Positions 1 through 8,869 of a stretch of 64,000 nucleotides of DNA are shown here, in pieces. This DNA comes from Dyadobacter psychrophilus. GTDB lineage: Bacteria; Bacteroidota; Bacteroidia; Cytophagales; Spirosomataceae. Within the stretch, counting starts at the first letter, position 1, and every line of letters begins with the position of its first letter. The notes beneath the pieces were generated by a model, which made no database searches, was not told where the DNA came from, and worked only from the letters and a program-made list of their open reading frames with translations. The DNA is taken from positions 1,488,001 through 1,552,000 of the forward strand of contig NZ_FUZA01000002.1 in NCBI RefSeq assembly GCF_900167945.1, given 5' to 3'. A program made the position numbers and the translations under genes.

Positions 1-1
1 C

Positions 2-568
2 AAACCGATGATCGGCAACTACTTTTCGATGATCGAAGAACTGGCTACTTCCGAGACGCCCAGCTTGTTTTTATTTTTGGGTGGTAACATTGGAAATTAC
101 GAAAAAGACGAAGTTAATGATCTGCTGAAAAGCTTTAATCAAAGCATGAAGCCTGGCGATAAACTACTCACTGGCTTTGACTTACAGAAAAATCCTGCAA
201 CCATACGCTTCGCCTACGACGATCCGCAAGGCATTACCAAAGCGTTCAATATGAACCTGCTGCACCGGATTAACCGCGAACTCGGCGGTAATATCAAAAC
301 CAGTCAATTTGACTTTTACTCACATTACAACCCGATAAATGGAGAAGTCAGAAGTTATCTGGTGAGCCTGGTTACTCAGAAAATCCATCTGCAACGCATG
401 GACAAATGTTATTATTTTGAGCAAAACGAACTGATCCGCACAGAGTTATCCAAAAAGTACACATTAAAGGAAATCGAAGAAGTGGCCGAAACAAATGGAT
501 ACAAAGTCCTCGAACACTTCCTGGATTGCAAGCATTATTTTACGGATAGTCTTTGGGTGAAAGAGTGA
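2..568 (+). CDS. egtD: EgtD-like L-histidine N-alpha-methyltransferase, C-terminal part
   Basis: The reading frame is open at the left edge, so the N-terminal part lies outside the window; full-length members are about 320 residues. The visible part carries the family's signatures: FLGGNIGN (end of the SAM-binding core), a GFDLQK segment, AYDDPQGITKAFN followed by LLHRINREL, and a C-terminal region with 'FEQNELIRTELSKKY'. Family knowledge: SAM-dependent methylation of the histidine alpha-amine, the first step of ergothioneine synthesis. The partner EgtB is not visible here. The family match is firm; the exact substrate is inferred. Confidence 0.85.
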   Translation, partial: KPMIGNYFSMIEELATSETPSLFLFLGGNIGNYEKDEVNDLLKSFNQSMKPGDKLLTGFDLQKNPATIRFAYDDPQGITKAFNMNLLHRINRELGGNIKTSQFDFYSHYNPINGEVRSYLVSLVTQKIHLQRMDKCYYFEQNELIRTELSKKYTLKEIEEVAETNGYKVLEHFLDCKHYFTDSLWVKE

Positions 569-632
569 GGCTGCGAGGATTTGCGTTGAAATTGTTATTT
601 TAGCTAAATACAACTCCTAAACGCCGATCAAT

Positions 633-2573
633 TTGAAGAAGCCCACCCGCGCCGTGAGATGGCAGCTGTCTCTTTTTTTAAGCTTTTCCGCCATCAATGC
701 GATGATACTTTTCGGAGCGATCAAAAGCTTGGCGCAGCCCAAGGTGAATGAAGATTCGCTTTATATCCGGCAAAACTACACGAAAATCGAACGGATGATC
801 CCGATGCGGGATGGCGTTAAGCTATTCACTTCCATCTATTTACCCAAGGATATTTCTGCTTCAAAAAAATATCCGATCCTCCTGAACCGCACGCCATATT
901 CGTCGGCGCCTTATGGAGAAACATTGTACAAAACGTCTCTTGGGCCGAGCATGCATTTCGCGCGTGACGGTTATATTGTTGTATATCAAGATGTTCGCGG
1001 GAAATATATGTCCGAAGGCGATTTCGAAGCTTACCGGCCGTTTATCCCCCAAAAGAAAAATAAAACGGATACGGACGAAAGTTCCGACACGTATGACACA
1101 ATTGAATGGCTGATCAAGAATATTGAAGGAAACACAGGCAAAGTCGGAAGCTGGGGCATTTCTGCGCCGGGATATTACACAACCATGACGGCCGTCGAAG
1201 CACATCCGGCTTTGAAAGTCGCCTCTCCGCAAGCACCTGTTACCGATTGGTTTATGGGAGATGACCGCCATCACAACGGCGCTTTCTTTCTGATGGGCAC
1301 TTTTGCATTTCTGTCTTCCTACGGAGCGCCACGGCCCGAGCCCACACCAACGGGAACGCCCGCCTTCTCCGCTTACGGAACGCCCGATTCTTACGAGTTC
1401 TATAAAAATCTTGGTCCGTTAAAGAATGTAAATGAGAAGATCTTCAAGAACCAAAACCGCATCTGGAACCAGATGATGGAGAATGAAACCTATAACGACT
1501 TCTGGAAAGCACGGACGCCTGTGCCGCATTTGAAAAACATTAAACCGGCCGTAATGGTGGTTGGCGGCTGGTTTGACCAGGAGGATCTTTACGGCCCCTT
1601 GAAAACTTATCAGGGGATAGAAAGTAACAAACCCAAGTCCCCTAACTTGCTCGTGATGGGTCCATGGATTCATGGCGGCTGGGCGCGCGGAACGGGTGAA
1701 TCGTTGGGTAACATTCGCTTTGGATCCAAAACAAGCTCATTTTACCAAAAAGAAATTGAATTTCCTTTCTTCAACCATCATTTAAAAGACCAGCCACAGC
1801 CAGCACTTCCAAAGGCCTATATTTTCGAAACAGGTGCAAATGAATGGAGAAAATATGATCAATGGCCGCCAAAGAATGCGGTGCCTAAAAAACTTTACAT
1901 GCATCCGGATGGCACATTATCGTTCTCGCAAACCATGATGATCATGCAAGTCGGCGCGAAACCTTCTTTTGATGAATATGAAAGCGATCCCGACAAACCG
2001 GTCCCCTACACATCGGAAATCCGCATTATCCGGGGAAGCGACTTCATGTACGAGGATCAGCGCTTTGCAGCGTCCCGCCCCGACGTGCTTGTTTATCAGT
2101 CAGAAGTGCTAAATGAGGATGTTACCATTTCGGGTAATGTTTTTGCAGATTTATTTGTCTCATCGACGGGCACCGACGCCGACTTCGTTGTCAAGTTGAT
2201 CGACGTTTACCCGGGCGACGCACCAAATGACAGCCCGGTCAACCCGAACATGAAAATGGGCGGTTTTCAGCTTCTGGTCCGCGGGGAAGTGATGCGGGCA
2301 AAGTTTCGAAAGAGCTTCTCCGATCCTGTTCCTCTGACGCCGGACAAGATTGAGGAAGTGAAATTTGATATGCAGGACGCAGCGCACCGTTTCAAAAAAG
2401 GTCATAAAATCATGATACAGATTCAGAGTTCCTGGTTTCCACTCGTTGACCGCAATCCGCAGAAGTTCGTCAACATTTACAAAGCAGAAGAACAGGATTT
2501 TCAAAAGGCGAGACACAGAATTTACCTTTCAGGGGAAAGTTCATCTTATGTGGGCGTGCAGGTGGTTGAGTAA
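633..2573 (+). CDS. CocE/NonD family exported hydrolase (S15 X-Pro dipeptidyl-peptidase fold)
   Basis: 646 residues from a TTG start, chosen because it gives a complete signal peptide (basic MKKPTRAVR, hydrophobic stretch to about residue 30, cleavage near SLAQ), so the enzyme is probably periplasmic. The alpha/beta-hydrolase triad can be placed: Ser177 in GISAPG, Asp315 in GGWFDQ, His347 in GPWIHGG. The C-terminal third is the beta-sandwich typical of CocE/S15 enzymes ('DADFVVKLIDVYP', 'HKIMIQIQSSWFP'). Family knowledge: serine hydrolases acting on acyl esters or on Xaa-Pro or acylated amino acid substrates. The substrate cannot be told. It sits 64 bases after the EgtD-like gene on the same strand. 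Confidence 0.9.
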   Translation: MKKPTRAVRWQLSLFLSFSAINAMILFGAIKSLAQPKVNEDSLYIRQNYTKIERMIPMRDGVKLFTSIYLPKDISASKKYPILLNRTPYSSAPYGETLYKTSLGPSMHFARDGYIVVYQDVRGKYMSEGDFEAYRPFIPQKKNKTDTDESSDTYDTIEWLIKNIEGNTGKVGSWGISAPGYYTTMTAVEAHPALKVASPQAPVTDWFMGDDRHHNGAFFLMGTFAFLSSYGAPRPEPTPTGTPAFSAYGTPDSYEFYKNLGPLKNVNEKIFKNQNRIWNQMMENETYNDFWKARTPVPHLKNIKPAVMVVGGWFDQEDLYGPLKTYQGIESNKPKSPNLLVMGPWIHGGWARGTGESLGNIRFGSKTSSFYQKEIEFPFFNHHLKDQPQPALPKAYIFETGANEWRKYDQWPPKNAVPKKLYMHPDGTLSFSQTMMIMQVGAKPSFDEYESDPDKPVPYTSEIRIIRGSDFMYEDQRFAASRPDVLVYQSEVLNEDVTISGNVFADLFVSSTGTDADFVVKLIDVYPGDAPNDSPVNPNMKMGGFQLLVRGEVMRAKFRKSFSDPVPLTPDKIEEVKFDMQDAAHRFKKGHKIMIQIQSSWFPLVDRNPQKFVNIYKAEEQDFQKARHRIYLSGESSSYVGVQVVE

Positions 2574-2719
2574 TGTTGTTTTGCAGGCATGTTAAGCCAT
2601 TTGGCAGATTCGTTTTTTGCGCCAGATTGCTAATGCTGACTTTTGATACACCACTTTAACAGGAAATGTATCATGAAAAAACCACTTGCAGCTTCCAACA
2701 CATCTAACACTGTTAAGCT

Positions 2720-3805
2720 ATGAAAAAGTCAGTCATTCAACTTCTGCATGCAGGCTACTGGCTTCTTTATCAATGCCTGTTCACATTTATCTTCATGTTA
2801 TCCAGAAACGCTTCTTCCGCGGATTTAAACGATTGGGACGATTGGCTTACACTGTTAACCATTGCAACAATTACGGGCGGCGCCAGCTTTTACACATTCT
2901 ATTCGTGGCTCATGCCTCGTTATCTGACAGCCGGAAGAATAAGCACATTCGTGCGTTCAGGGTTGCTCGCCATCATTGGTTTAGCCTCCGTTGCTACGGT
3001 CATTGTATCATTACTTTTTACTTTGATCATTTACATTCTTTTTGAAAAGCTCGACTTTTTCCTGTTCACGTTCAAAGACAACATTTGGTTGATTTCCGGC
3101 TTTGCTTTACTTGCGGTGGCCAACGCTTTCATAGGCACCGTTTTCCGGGGATTTATTACCTGGTACGAAGACAGAAAAGAAAAAGAAGCACTCATTAGCA
3201 GCAAATTACGAACGGAACTGGCACTATTGAAAGCACAGATTAACCCGCATTTTCTGTTTAACACATTAAATAATATCGATATCCTTATCGAGCACGATCC
3301 GGGCACTGCTTCTGTTTATCTGAATAAACTTTCTGACCTGCTGCGTTACATTTTGTATGAGATACAGGCAGACTGGATCCCTCTTTCCAGAGAATTGGAA
3401 TACATCAAAAAATACATTGATCTGCAAAAAATCAGGACTAACAACGATGAGTTTGTCACTTTTGAGATTATCGGGCCGATAGACGGGATCAACATCGCTC
3501 CCATGATCTTTGTCCCTTTCATTGAAAACGCTTTTAAGCACGCAGCAAACAAAAGAAATCCCGGCGCAATCCGGATCTCGGTTCGCGTCACGGACGATCA
3601 GGTTCAGTTTCAGTGCATTAATGCAGCTGGAAGAAAACTTTCGGCTTCCACAGAAAAGCCGAGCGGGCTGGGTAACAGTTTGTTAAAGCAAAGACTGTCA
3701 TTAATATACAAAGATGCGCATCAACTGACATTGCAAGAGAATATTAATGAATATGCTGTGAACCTCATTTTACCAATAAAAATGCATGAATTGTCTGCTT
3801 ATTGA
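2720..3805 (+). CDS. LytS-type sensor histidine kinase
   Basis: 361 residues. The N-terminal half is membrane: about four hydrophobic segments between residues 12 and 140. Then comes the His_kinase (PF06580) core with the phospho-acceptor in AQINPHFLFNTLNN (His177), and a C-terminal ATPase with the N-box-like 'FIENAFKHA' and a G-box 'GLGNSLLKQRL'. It has no periplasmic sensor domain, so the signal is presumably sensed in or at the membrane. Its last 20 bases overlap the next gene's start, so the two proteins are translationally coupled and form one two-component system. Confidence 0.92.
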   Translation: MKKSVIQLLHAGYWLLYQCLFTFIFMLSRNASSADLNDWDDWLTLLTIATITGGASFYTFYSWLMPRYLTAGRISTFVRSGLLAIIGLASVATVIVSLLFTLIIYILFEKLDFFLFTFKDNIWLISGFALLAVANAFIGTVFRGFITWYEDRKEKEALISSKLRTELALLKAQINPHFLFNTLNNIDILIEHDPGTASVYLNKLSDLLRYILYEIQADWIPLSRELEYIKKYIDLQKIRTNNDEFVTFEIIGPIDGINIAPMIFVPFIENAFKHAANKRNPGAIRISVRVTDDQVQFQCINAAGRKLSASTEKPSGLGNSLLKQRLSLIYKDAHQLTLQENINEYAVNLILPIKMHELSAY

Positions 3806-4481
3806 AGATGAGCCGCTGGCCATGCTAAGGCTTAGCGAATATGTACGACGCGTGCCGTTCCTTCATTTAGCCCACGCTGTGGACAATGGCTGGGAAGCGC
3901 TTGCAATCCTCAAAAATGAAAAGATAGACCTTGTTTTTCTGGATGTGGAAATGGATGATATGTCTGGAATCCAGTTACTTGATGCTGTTCCAACCCGCCC
4001 GCCAGTGATACTTACAACCGCCTTTGATCAATATGCGCTAAAAGCGTTCGATCTTAAAGTCTCAGACTATTTATTAAAGCCGTACACATTTGACCGTTTC
4101 CTGCAATCCGTGATCCGGGTGCAGGAAATGAGTCCTGCGGCGCGAACCGATGATCCCAAAACCTACTTATTTGTCAAATCGGAATATCGGCTCCTGAAAA
4201 TTCTGTTTGAAGACATCCTTTACATCGAAGGGATGCGGGACTACCGGCGGATTTGCCTGAAGAACGAAAAAATCATGACGCTGGAAACATTTGGTCAGCT
4301 GGAACAGCAATTACCTTCCACACAATTTTGCCGCGTTCACAAATCATACCTTGTTGCAGTGGATAAAATTGAGTCTGTGGAGCGGGACAGGATAACAATT
4401 CAGAAGTGTATCATTCCCGTTTCACTTACTTACCGGGAAAACTTTTATCAGTTGATCGGCCGTCCAGAAAAGCTTGGATAA
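3786..4481 (+). CDS. LytTR-family response regulator
   Basis: 231 residues: receiver domain (residues 1-120; acidic pocket EDE at 7-9, phospho-acceptor Asp53 in FLDVEM, Lys in 'LLKPYTF') followed by a LytTR DNA-binding domain (about 130-228, with 'FVKSEYRLLKILFEDILYIEG' split over two strands and 'FCRVHKSYLVAVDKI'). It overlaps the upstream LytS-type kinase gene, its certain partner. LytTR domains usually bind pairs of short direct repeats about two helical turns apart. Confidence 0.93.
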   Translation: MNCLLIEDEPLAMLRLSEYVRRVPFLHLAHAVDNGWEALAILKNEKIDLVFLDVEMDDMSGIQLLDAVPTRPPVILTTAFDQYALKAFDLKVSDYLLKPYTFDRFLQSVIRVQEMSPAARTDDPKTYLFVKSEYRLLKILFEDILYIEGMRDYRRICLKNEKIMTLETFGQLEQQLPSTQFCRVHKSYLVAVDKIESVERDRITIQKCIIPVSLTYRENFYQLIGRPEKLG

Positions 4482-4490
4482 TGTGCCTCT

Positions 4491-5828
4491 TCACAACTTA
4501 TACTCCTCAATCTTCCGGTAAAGTGTAGCGATTCCCACTTCCAGCAAGCGCGCGGCTTCTGCTTTATTGCCATTGGTATAATTTAGAACCTTCTGAAAGT
4601 GAAGCTTTTCCGCGCTCGCCAACGAAAACGCGGATAAGTTATCATTCCCATCATTTCGAGCTAATGACAGTTCAAATGGCAGGCTTTCAACGTCGAGCAC
4701 GGCACCATCGGTGAGTATGACACTTCGCTCGATCACATTTTTCAGTTCCCGGATATTCCCGTTCCAGACATTCTTTTCAAGTGCTTTTACGTAGTCGGTC
4801 GACAGCGACTTGATCTTTTTATTGGTTTTCAGCGCATACTGAGCCGCAAATGTTTCTGCGAGCGCTTCAATATCCCCGGCGCGTTCCCGCAATGCAGGAA
4901 TCGTAATCTGAAAGACGGATATGCGATAAAAAAGGTCACTTCTGAAATCCCCTGATGCTATTTCCTTTTGCAGGTCGCGGTTAGTGGCGGCGATGATGCG
5001 CACATTTACCTTCGTCGGCTGCGTATCCCCCACCTTGATAAACGCTCCCGATTCTAACACACGCAGCAACTTAGCCTGCAAATCCAGCGCGAGTTCTCCA
5101 ATTTCGTCCAGAAAAATGGTGCCGTTGTGTGCTTCTTCAAAAAGCCCTTTTTTATCTTTCGTTGCTCCCGTAAATGCGCCTGCTTTATGTCCAAACATCT
5201 CGCTTTCAAGCAGATCCTTCCCAAATGCGGAACAGTTTATAGCGACAAACGACTTTTTGGATCGTGCGCTGGCCTGGTGGATAGATTGTGCAAAAACCTC
5301 TTTTCCGGTTCCTGTTTCGCCCAGAAGTAAAACGGTCGTGTCCGTAGGCGCAACTCGGCGTGCGAGCTCGATACAGGCGAGCAGCTTTTTTGATTTGCCT
5401 ATAATGGCTTCAAAAGAATGTTTTTCGCCCAGCTGTTTTTCAAGCGAAAGAACTCTTTTGTTGAGTTCGGCTTTTTCGAGAGCCCTGTAAATGAGCGGGA
5501 TTATCTTGTTATTGTCGTCACCTTTGGTAATGTAATCAAAAGCTCCGTTTTTGATGGCTTGCACACCATCAGGAATGTTGCCGTAGGCAGTCAGCAGGAT
5601 TGTTTCGAGTAGCGGATATTTTTCGCGGATTGTTTTGAGAAAATCCACACCGTTGCCGTCCGGCAGTTTAACGTCGCACAATACAACGTCTATTTCACTC
5701 TGATCCAGCTTTTTAACGGCCGATTTGATATCTCCTGCTTCCAAAACTTCGAAGCCTTCGAGCGTAATGACCCTGGCTATCAGACTTCTAAGCTTTTCCT
5801 CGTCGTCGATGATCAGTATCTTCTTCAC
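4491..5828 (-). CDS. NtrC-family sigma-54-dependent response regulator
   Basis: 445 residues in the order receiver (1-115, phospho-acceptor Asp52 in LCDVKLPDGNG), AAA+ domain (about 140-370) and a Fis-type HTH at the end (AEAARLLEVGIATLYRKIEEY). The AAA+ domain has Walker A GETGTGKE near 170, the sigma-54 contact loop GAFTGA at 217-222 and Walker B 'IFLDEIGEL'. All residues needed for activating sigma-54 polymerase appear intact. It lies 3 bases after an orphan receiver gene and is probably co-transcribed with it. No histidine kinase gene is adjacent, so the kinase is elsewhere or is the LytS-type protein (less likely). Confidence 0.95.
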   Translation of the reverse strand: MKKILIIDDEEKLRSLIARVITLEGFEVLEAGDIKSAVKKLDQSEIDVVLCDVKLPDGNGVDFLKTIREKYPLLETILLTAYGNIPDGVQAIKNGAFDYITKGDDNNKIIPLIYRALEKAELNKRVLSLEKQLGEKHSFEAIIGKSKKLLACIELARRVAPTDTTVLLLGETGTGKEVFAQSIHQASARSKKSFVAINCSAFGKDLLESEMFGHKAGAFTGATKDKKGLFEEAHNGTIFLDEIGELALDLQAKLLRVLESGAFIKVGDTQPTKVNVRIIAATNRDLQKEIASGDFRSDLFYRISVFQITIPALRERAGDIEALAETFAAQYALKTNKKIKSLSTDYVKALEKNVWNGNIRELKNVIERSVILTDGAVLDVESLPFELSLARNDGNDNLSAFSLASAEKLHFQKVLNYTNGNKAEAARLLEVGIATLYRKIEEYKL

Positions 5829-5831
5829 AAA

Positions 5832-6257
5832 CTATGCGTAATTATTCGGGTGCAGGCAGCTTTGCCAGTAATCGAAGATTATCTTGATCCTTTTTTTAAG
5901 ATCCTCAAAGCTGTTTTCTTTTTTAAAAAAACCCTGGATTGTTGCGTCGTAGGCCGCTGAGATAATGTGCGGATTATCTGCTGTACTTAAAAAAACGAAG
6001 GGAATGGATTTTTTCTTCAAATACTCGTTCTGCTCAATCCGCAAGCGCAGCTCCAATCCATTCATTACGGGCATGTTGATGTCGCACAAAATGACAAACG
6101 GCTGTTCCTTAGTAGTTTCCAGAAAAAGCAATGCTTCGAGCCCGTTCGAGAAGAAAATCAGCTGGTTCGGAATCTGTAATTCCTCCACGACGCTTTTAAT
6201 CAAAAACTGATCATCGGAATCGTCTTCAATCGAAATGATTGGTCCTTTTAATGACAT
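5832..6257 (-). CDS. Stand-alone receiver protein (Rcp1-like)
   Basis: 141 residues, a single receiver domain without an output domain: acidic pocket EDDSDD near the N-terminus, phospho-acceptor in LCDINMPVMNG, conserved 'FLSTAD' threonine/serine region, and 'FFKKENSF' carrying the lysine. The start chosen (MSLKGP) sets the domain at the usual distance from the N-terminus; an upstream in-frame start 39 bases earlier would add a non-conserved tail. It is first in a two-gene unit with the sigma-54 activator, which suggests a phosphorelay or competition for the same kinase. Confidence 0.88.
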   Translation of the reverse strand: MSLKGPIISIEDDSDDQFLIKSVVEELQIPNQLIFFSNGLEALLFLETTKEQPFVILCDINMPVMNGLELRLRIEQNEYLKKKSIPFVFLSTADNPHIISAAYDATIQGFFKKENSFEDLKKRIKIIFDYWQSCLHPNNYA

Positions 6258-6343
6258 TTTAAAGTTTTTGGTTTCTACTTCCTGTGTAAATATCACATTT
6301 ATTCGAACGAATACCTATTCAAAAAGCGATTACGAATAATTCC

Positions 6344-6375
6344 TTTTGCGTAGGTTTTCGTCCGTTTTGCGTGGG
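6344..6375. promoter_or_regulatory. Paired direct repeat TTTTGCGTRGG, 21-bp period
   Basis: TTTTGCGTAGG (6344-6354) and TTTTGCGTGGG (6365-6375) lie 21 bases apart start to start, two turns of DNA, in the divergent intergenic region between the orphan receiver and the YceI gene. Same-face spacing of two direct repeats is typical of LytTR or AraC binding sites. A LytTR regulator is encoded 2 kb away, but the link is only inference. Confidence 0.4.
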
Positions 6376-6396
6376 CTTACCCGTACGAACGTGCCT

Positions 6397-6404
6397 TAGT
6401 TTTG
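6397..6404 (+). promoter_or_regulatory. Bacteroidota -7 element (TAGTTTTG) of the YceI gene
   Basis: Exact match to the TAnnTTTG consensus, 45 bases before the YceI start codon. The best TTTG (6366-6369) is further upstream than the usual spacing, so the -33 element is weak. It lies 22 bases after the paired TTTTGCGTRGG repeat, a fitting position for an activator. Confidence 0.5.
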
Positions 6405-6449
6405 CATCATCATTAAAGCCATGATTTACAAAAAAACAAAAACAAGAAA

Positions 6450-7070
6450 ATGAAAAAGCAACTTCTTACTCTATTAGCCTTGATTTCAATAGGTTTCAGC
6501 TGCACAGATCACGATGTTGAAACCACCAACTACAAACTGGACGAAGCCATCTCTATTGCTGAATGGAAAGGTTATCTCAGAAACGAGTATTTTAATGAAG
6601 GTTCTATTGCCATCAAAAGCGAAAGCCTTATTATTCGAGACGGAAAAGTCCAAAGCGGTTCTTTCACCATTCCGATAGCGTCCATTGTGAATTTTAATCT
6701 TCCAACGGAGGAATTGAAACAGACACTTGTCCATCATTTGCAGAGTGCCGATTTCTTCAATATGGCGCTGCATCCGGAAGTGAAATTCAACATTACAGGC
6801 GTGGCGCCTTACACAGGAACAGGTGAAGGAGTCATAGCCGGGGCAAACCAGCTGGTGAACGGAAATTTAACGATGTTAGGAATCACACATTCCATCTCGT
6901 TTCCGGCCAGAATTGAGGTAAATGGTTCAAATTTGAAGGTGGAGGGTAAGCTAAAAATAGACAGGACCAAATGGGGTATCACCTACGCCACTGATCCTGC
7001 CCTGCCCGACGATGCAGTGATCAAAAACGAAATTGACCTGCATTTGAAGCTCGCCGGCAATAAGTTATAA
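6450..7070 (+). CDS. YceI-family lipoprotein
   Basis: 206 residues starting with a lipoprotein signal peptide (hydrophobic LLTLLALISIGFS, then Cys18), so it is probably anchored in a membrane facing the periplasm. The remainder is the YceI fold: 'EWKGYLRNEYFNEGSIAIKS' split over the first strands, 'LHPEVKFNITGVAP', 'VNGNLTMLGITHSISFPARI', and the closing 'IDRTKWGITYA'. Family knowledge: YceI proteins are lipocalin-like barrels that bind isoprenoid or other hydrophobic ligands. Ligand unknown here. Confidence 0.92.
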   Translation: MKKQLLTLLALISIGFSCTDHDVETTNYKLDEAISIAEWKGYLRNEYFNEGSIAIKSESLIIRDGKVQSGSFTIPIASIVNFNLPTEELKQTLVHHLQSADFFNMALHPEVKFNITGVAPYTGTGEGVIAGANQLVNGNLTMLGITHSISFPARIEVNGSNLKVEGKLKIDRTKWGITYATDPALPDDAVIKNEIDLHLKLAGNKL

Positions 7071-7072
7071 TA

Positions 7073-7837
7073 TTAAAGGTTCATCCCACCCGAGGCCTCG
7101 ATCCGCTGGGCATTGATCCAGCGGGCGCCTTCGGTGCATAGAAACGCCACAACCGCGCCAATATCCTGAGGTTCACCAACTCGACCTAACGCTGTTATGG
7201 AGTTAATGTGATCTTCCATTCCGGAATGGGCCGCAAATGCTTTTTTAGTAAAATCGGTATGAATAATGCCTGGTGCAACTATATTGACAGTAATGCCCCT
7301 GTGGCCCAGTTCCTTTGCCAGATATTTGGTCAGCACTTCAATAGCTCCTTTCATGGATGCATACGCGGCGTAACCAGGCGTTGCAAAGCGTGTTAAGCCG
7401 GTGGAAAGGTTAATAATGCGCCCATTATCTGCAATGTATGGCAGTGCTTTCTGGGTCAGGAAATAAACGCCTTTGAAATGCACATTCATCAGTGCGTCAA
7501 AATCGTCTTCGGTTGTGTCTGTGAATTTAGAGTTGGCGTCGATCCCGGCATTGTTGATCAGAAAATCAAATGTTTTGCGGTTCCATTTTGTTTCCAGCAC
7601 CGTTTCAAGTGCATTAAAGAAAGCGTCGAAATTTTTGGTATTTGCTGTATCCAACTGAATTGCAACGGATTTTCTGCCCATTGCTTCAATCGCTTCCACC
7701 ACTTCCTGTGCTTCCTGCTCCTTGCTGCGATATATAACGATAATGTCTGTTCCCTGTTCGGCCAGATTTAGCGCCATATTTTTTCCCAGTCCCCTGCTGG
7801 CGCCAGTAACCAATGCTATTTTATTCCCTTGTTCCAT
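7073..7837 (-). CDS. SDR-family NAD(P)-dependent oxidoreductase
   Basis: 254 residues, classical short-chain dehydrogenase/reductase. The cofactor loop TGASRGLGKN is near residue 12, the structural motif NNAG follows 'FDFLI', the catalytic Ser is in 'INLSTGL', and the Tyr/Lys pair is in YAAYASMKG. 'VNIVAPGIIHTDF' is the usual segment after the active site. Closest in style to 3-oxoacyl-ACP-reductase-like SDRs; the substrate is unknown. It follows an AraC regulator in the same direction with its own -7 element between them, an arrangement common for regulator/SDR pairs. It ends 2 bases from the convergent YceI gene. Confidence 0.93.
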   Translation of the reverse strand: MEQGNKIALVTGASRGLGKNMALNLAEQGTDIIVIYRSKEQEAQEVVEAIEAMGRKSVAIQLDTANTKNFDAFFNALETVLETKWNRKTFDFLINNAGIDANSKFTDTTEDDFDALMNVHFKGVYFLTQKALPYIADNGRIINLSTGLTRFATPGYAAYASMKGAIEVLTKYLAKELGHRGITVNIVAPGIIHTDFTKKAFAAHSGMEDHINSITALGRVGEPQDIGAVVAFLCTEGARWINAQRIEASGGMNL

Positions 7838-7862
7838 GTTCTTTTTTTATTATTTGATGAAA

Positions 7863-7870
7863 CAAAGGTA
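7863..7870 (-). promoter_or_regulatory. -7 element TACCTTTG upstream of the SDR gene
   Basis: Exact TAnnTTTG match on the minus strand, 26 bases before the SDR start codon, in the 84-base gap after the AraC gene. It suggests the SDR can be transcribed on its own. No good -33 TTTG at the usual spacing. Confidence 0.45.
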
Positions 7871-7921
7871 TGCCAGGTCGGAAGGGAAAATTTGTCAGTT
7901 TCAAATCAAAACTTACAAATA

Positions 7922-8833
7922 TCAAATCTCCGTTCTGAAAGCACGCGGACTTAATGTTGTATGCTTTTTGAAAAGGTTATTAAAATGCGAGGGTTCTTCA
8001 AATCCCAGACTATATGCGATCTCCGAAACATTCCAGTCCGTGTGTTTGAGAAGTATCTTGGATTCCTTGATAATACGCTCAATGATCAGCTCGGTGGTGG
8101 TTTTACCGGTAACGAGCTTTAAAACCTTATTCAGATAGTTTACATGGATCGCCAGCTGGTCGGCGTAGTCCTTTGCCGACCGGAAAACAAGTTTTTGATG
8201 GGGAGGCTCAATGGGAAACTGGCGTTCCAGCAATTCTATAAAAAGCGAGGACACACGCTTATGCGCATTGGTTTCATTGAAAAGTGCCGTGGCGGGCTGT
8301 AATTTCTGGCCATTATGGATCAGTTCGAGCACGTAATTTCGAAGAAGATCATATTTAAAGGCATAAGCAGAAGAAATTTCCCTGAACATCTTATTGAAAA
8401 TATGCCTGATATCCTCAATCTGCTCGTCATTCAGGAAAAATATCGGAACATTACCGGGTTTAAAAACGGGCAGGTTCTTTAATAATATCCCGCTGTTGTT
8501 CTGGGTAAGAAAATCCTCCGAAAAAATACAGAACATGCCCGACTGCTTATCGTCCAGCGGCTTCCAGTTATAGGGAATCTGTGGCGTGGCAAATAGCAGT
8601 GCATTGTGCTCAATATGAACGACTTTGTCCGCGTATTCGGCCTGGTTTTTACCAATAATGAGGCTGATCTTGTAATAAGCCCGCCGGTTGTAAGGCAAAG
8701 CTTTGGGTTTGGAATCCCGGAAAAGATCCTCGGTCCTGAAAATGTTGAAATGACCGATCTCCTTCTTAACCGGCTCCGGGATCAACTGTGAAGTATCTTT
8801 ATAAAATTCCGGGATTGAGGTCGGTTTCTCCAT
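7922..8833 (-). CDS. AraC-family transcriptional regulator
   Basis: 303 residues from the start MEKPTSIPEF. The N-terminal half is a cupin-like sensing domain (beta-rich, 'HIEHNALLFATPQIPYNW'); the C-terminal 100 residues are two HTH units, including 'ADQLAIHVNYLNKVLKL' and 'EIAYSLGFEEPSHFNNLFKKH'. The longer start 21 bases upstream is rejected because a perfect -7 promoter element lies between the two. Probably controls the SDR gene downstream of it. Confidence 0.92.
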   Translation of the reverse strand: MEKPTSIPEFYKDTSQLIPEPVKKEIGHFNIFRTEDLFRDSKPKALPYNRRAYYKISLIIGKNQAEYADKVVHIEHNALLFATPQIPYNWKPLDDKQSGMFCIFSEDFLTQNNSGILLKNLPVFKPGNVPIFFLNDEQIEDIRHIFNKMFREISSAYAFKYDLLRNYVLELIHNGQKLQPATALFNETNAHKRVSSLFIELLERQFPIEPPHQKLVFRSAKDYADQLAIHVNYLNKVLKLVTGKTTTELIIERIIKESKILLKHTDWNVSEIAYSLGFEEPSHFNNLFKKHTTLSPRAFRTEI

Positions 8834-8836
8834 AAA

Positions 8837-8844
8837 CAAAGTTA
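8837..8844 (-). promoter_or_regulatory. -7 element TAACTTTG of the AraC gene (possible leaderless mRNA)
   Basis: Exact TAnnTTTG on the minus strand ending only 3 bases before the ATG at 8833. Transcription would begin at or next to the start codon, giving a leaderless or nearly leaderless message. Confidence 0.4.
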
Positions 8845-8869
8845 CAAAATTCAATCCGGGAATTTAAAT

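Noticed and set aside
861..1274. Long minus-strand frame inside the S15 hydrolase gene
   Set aside because: Fully inside a well-supported gene on the other strand; no family features.
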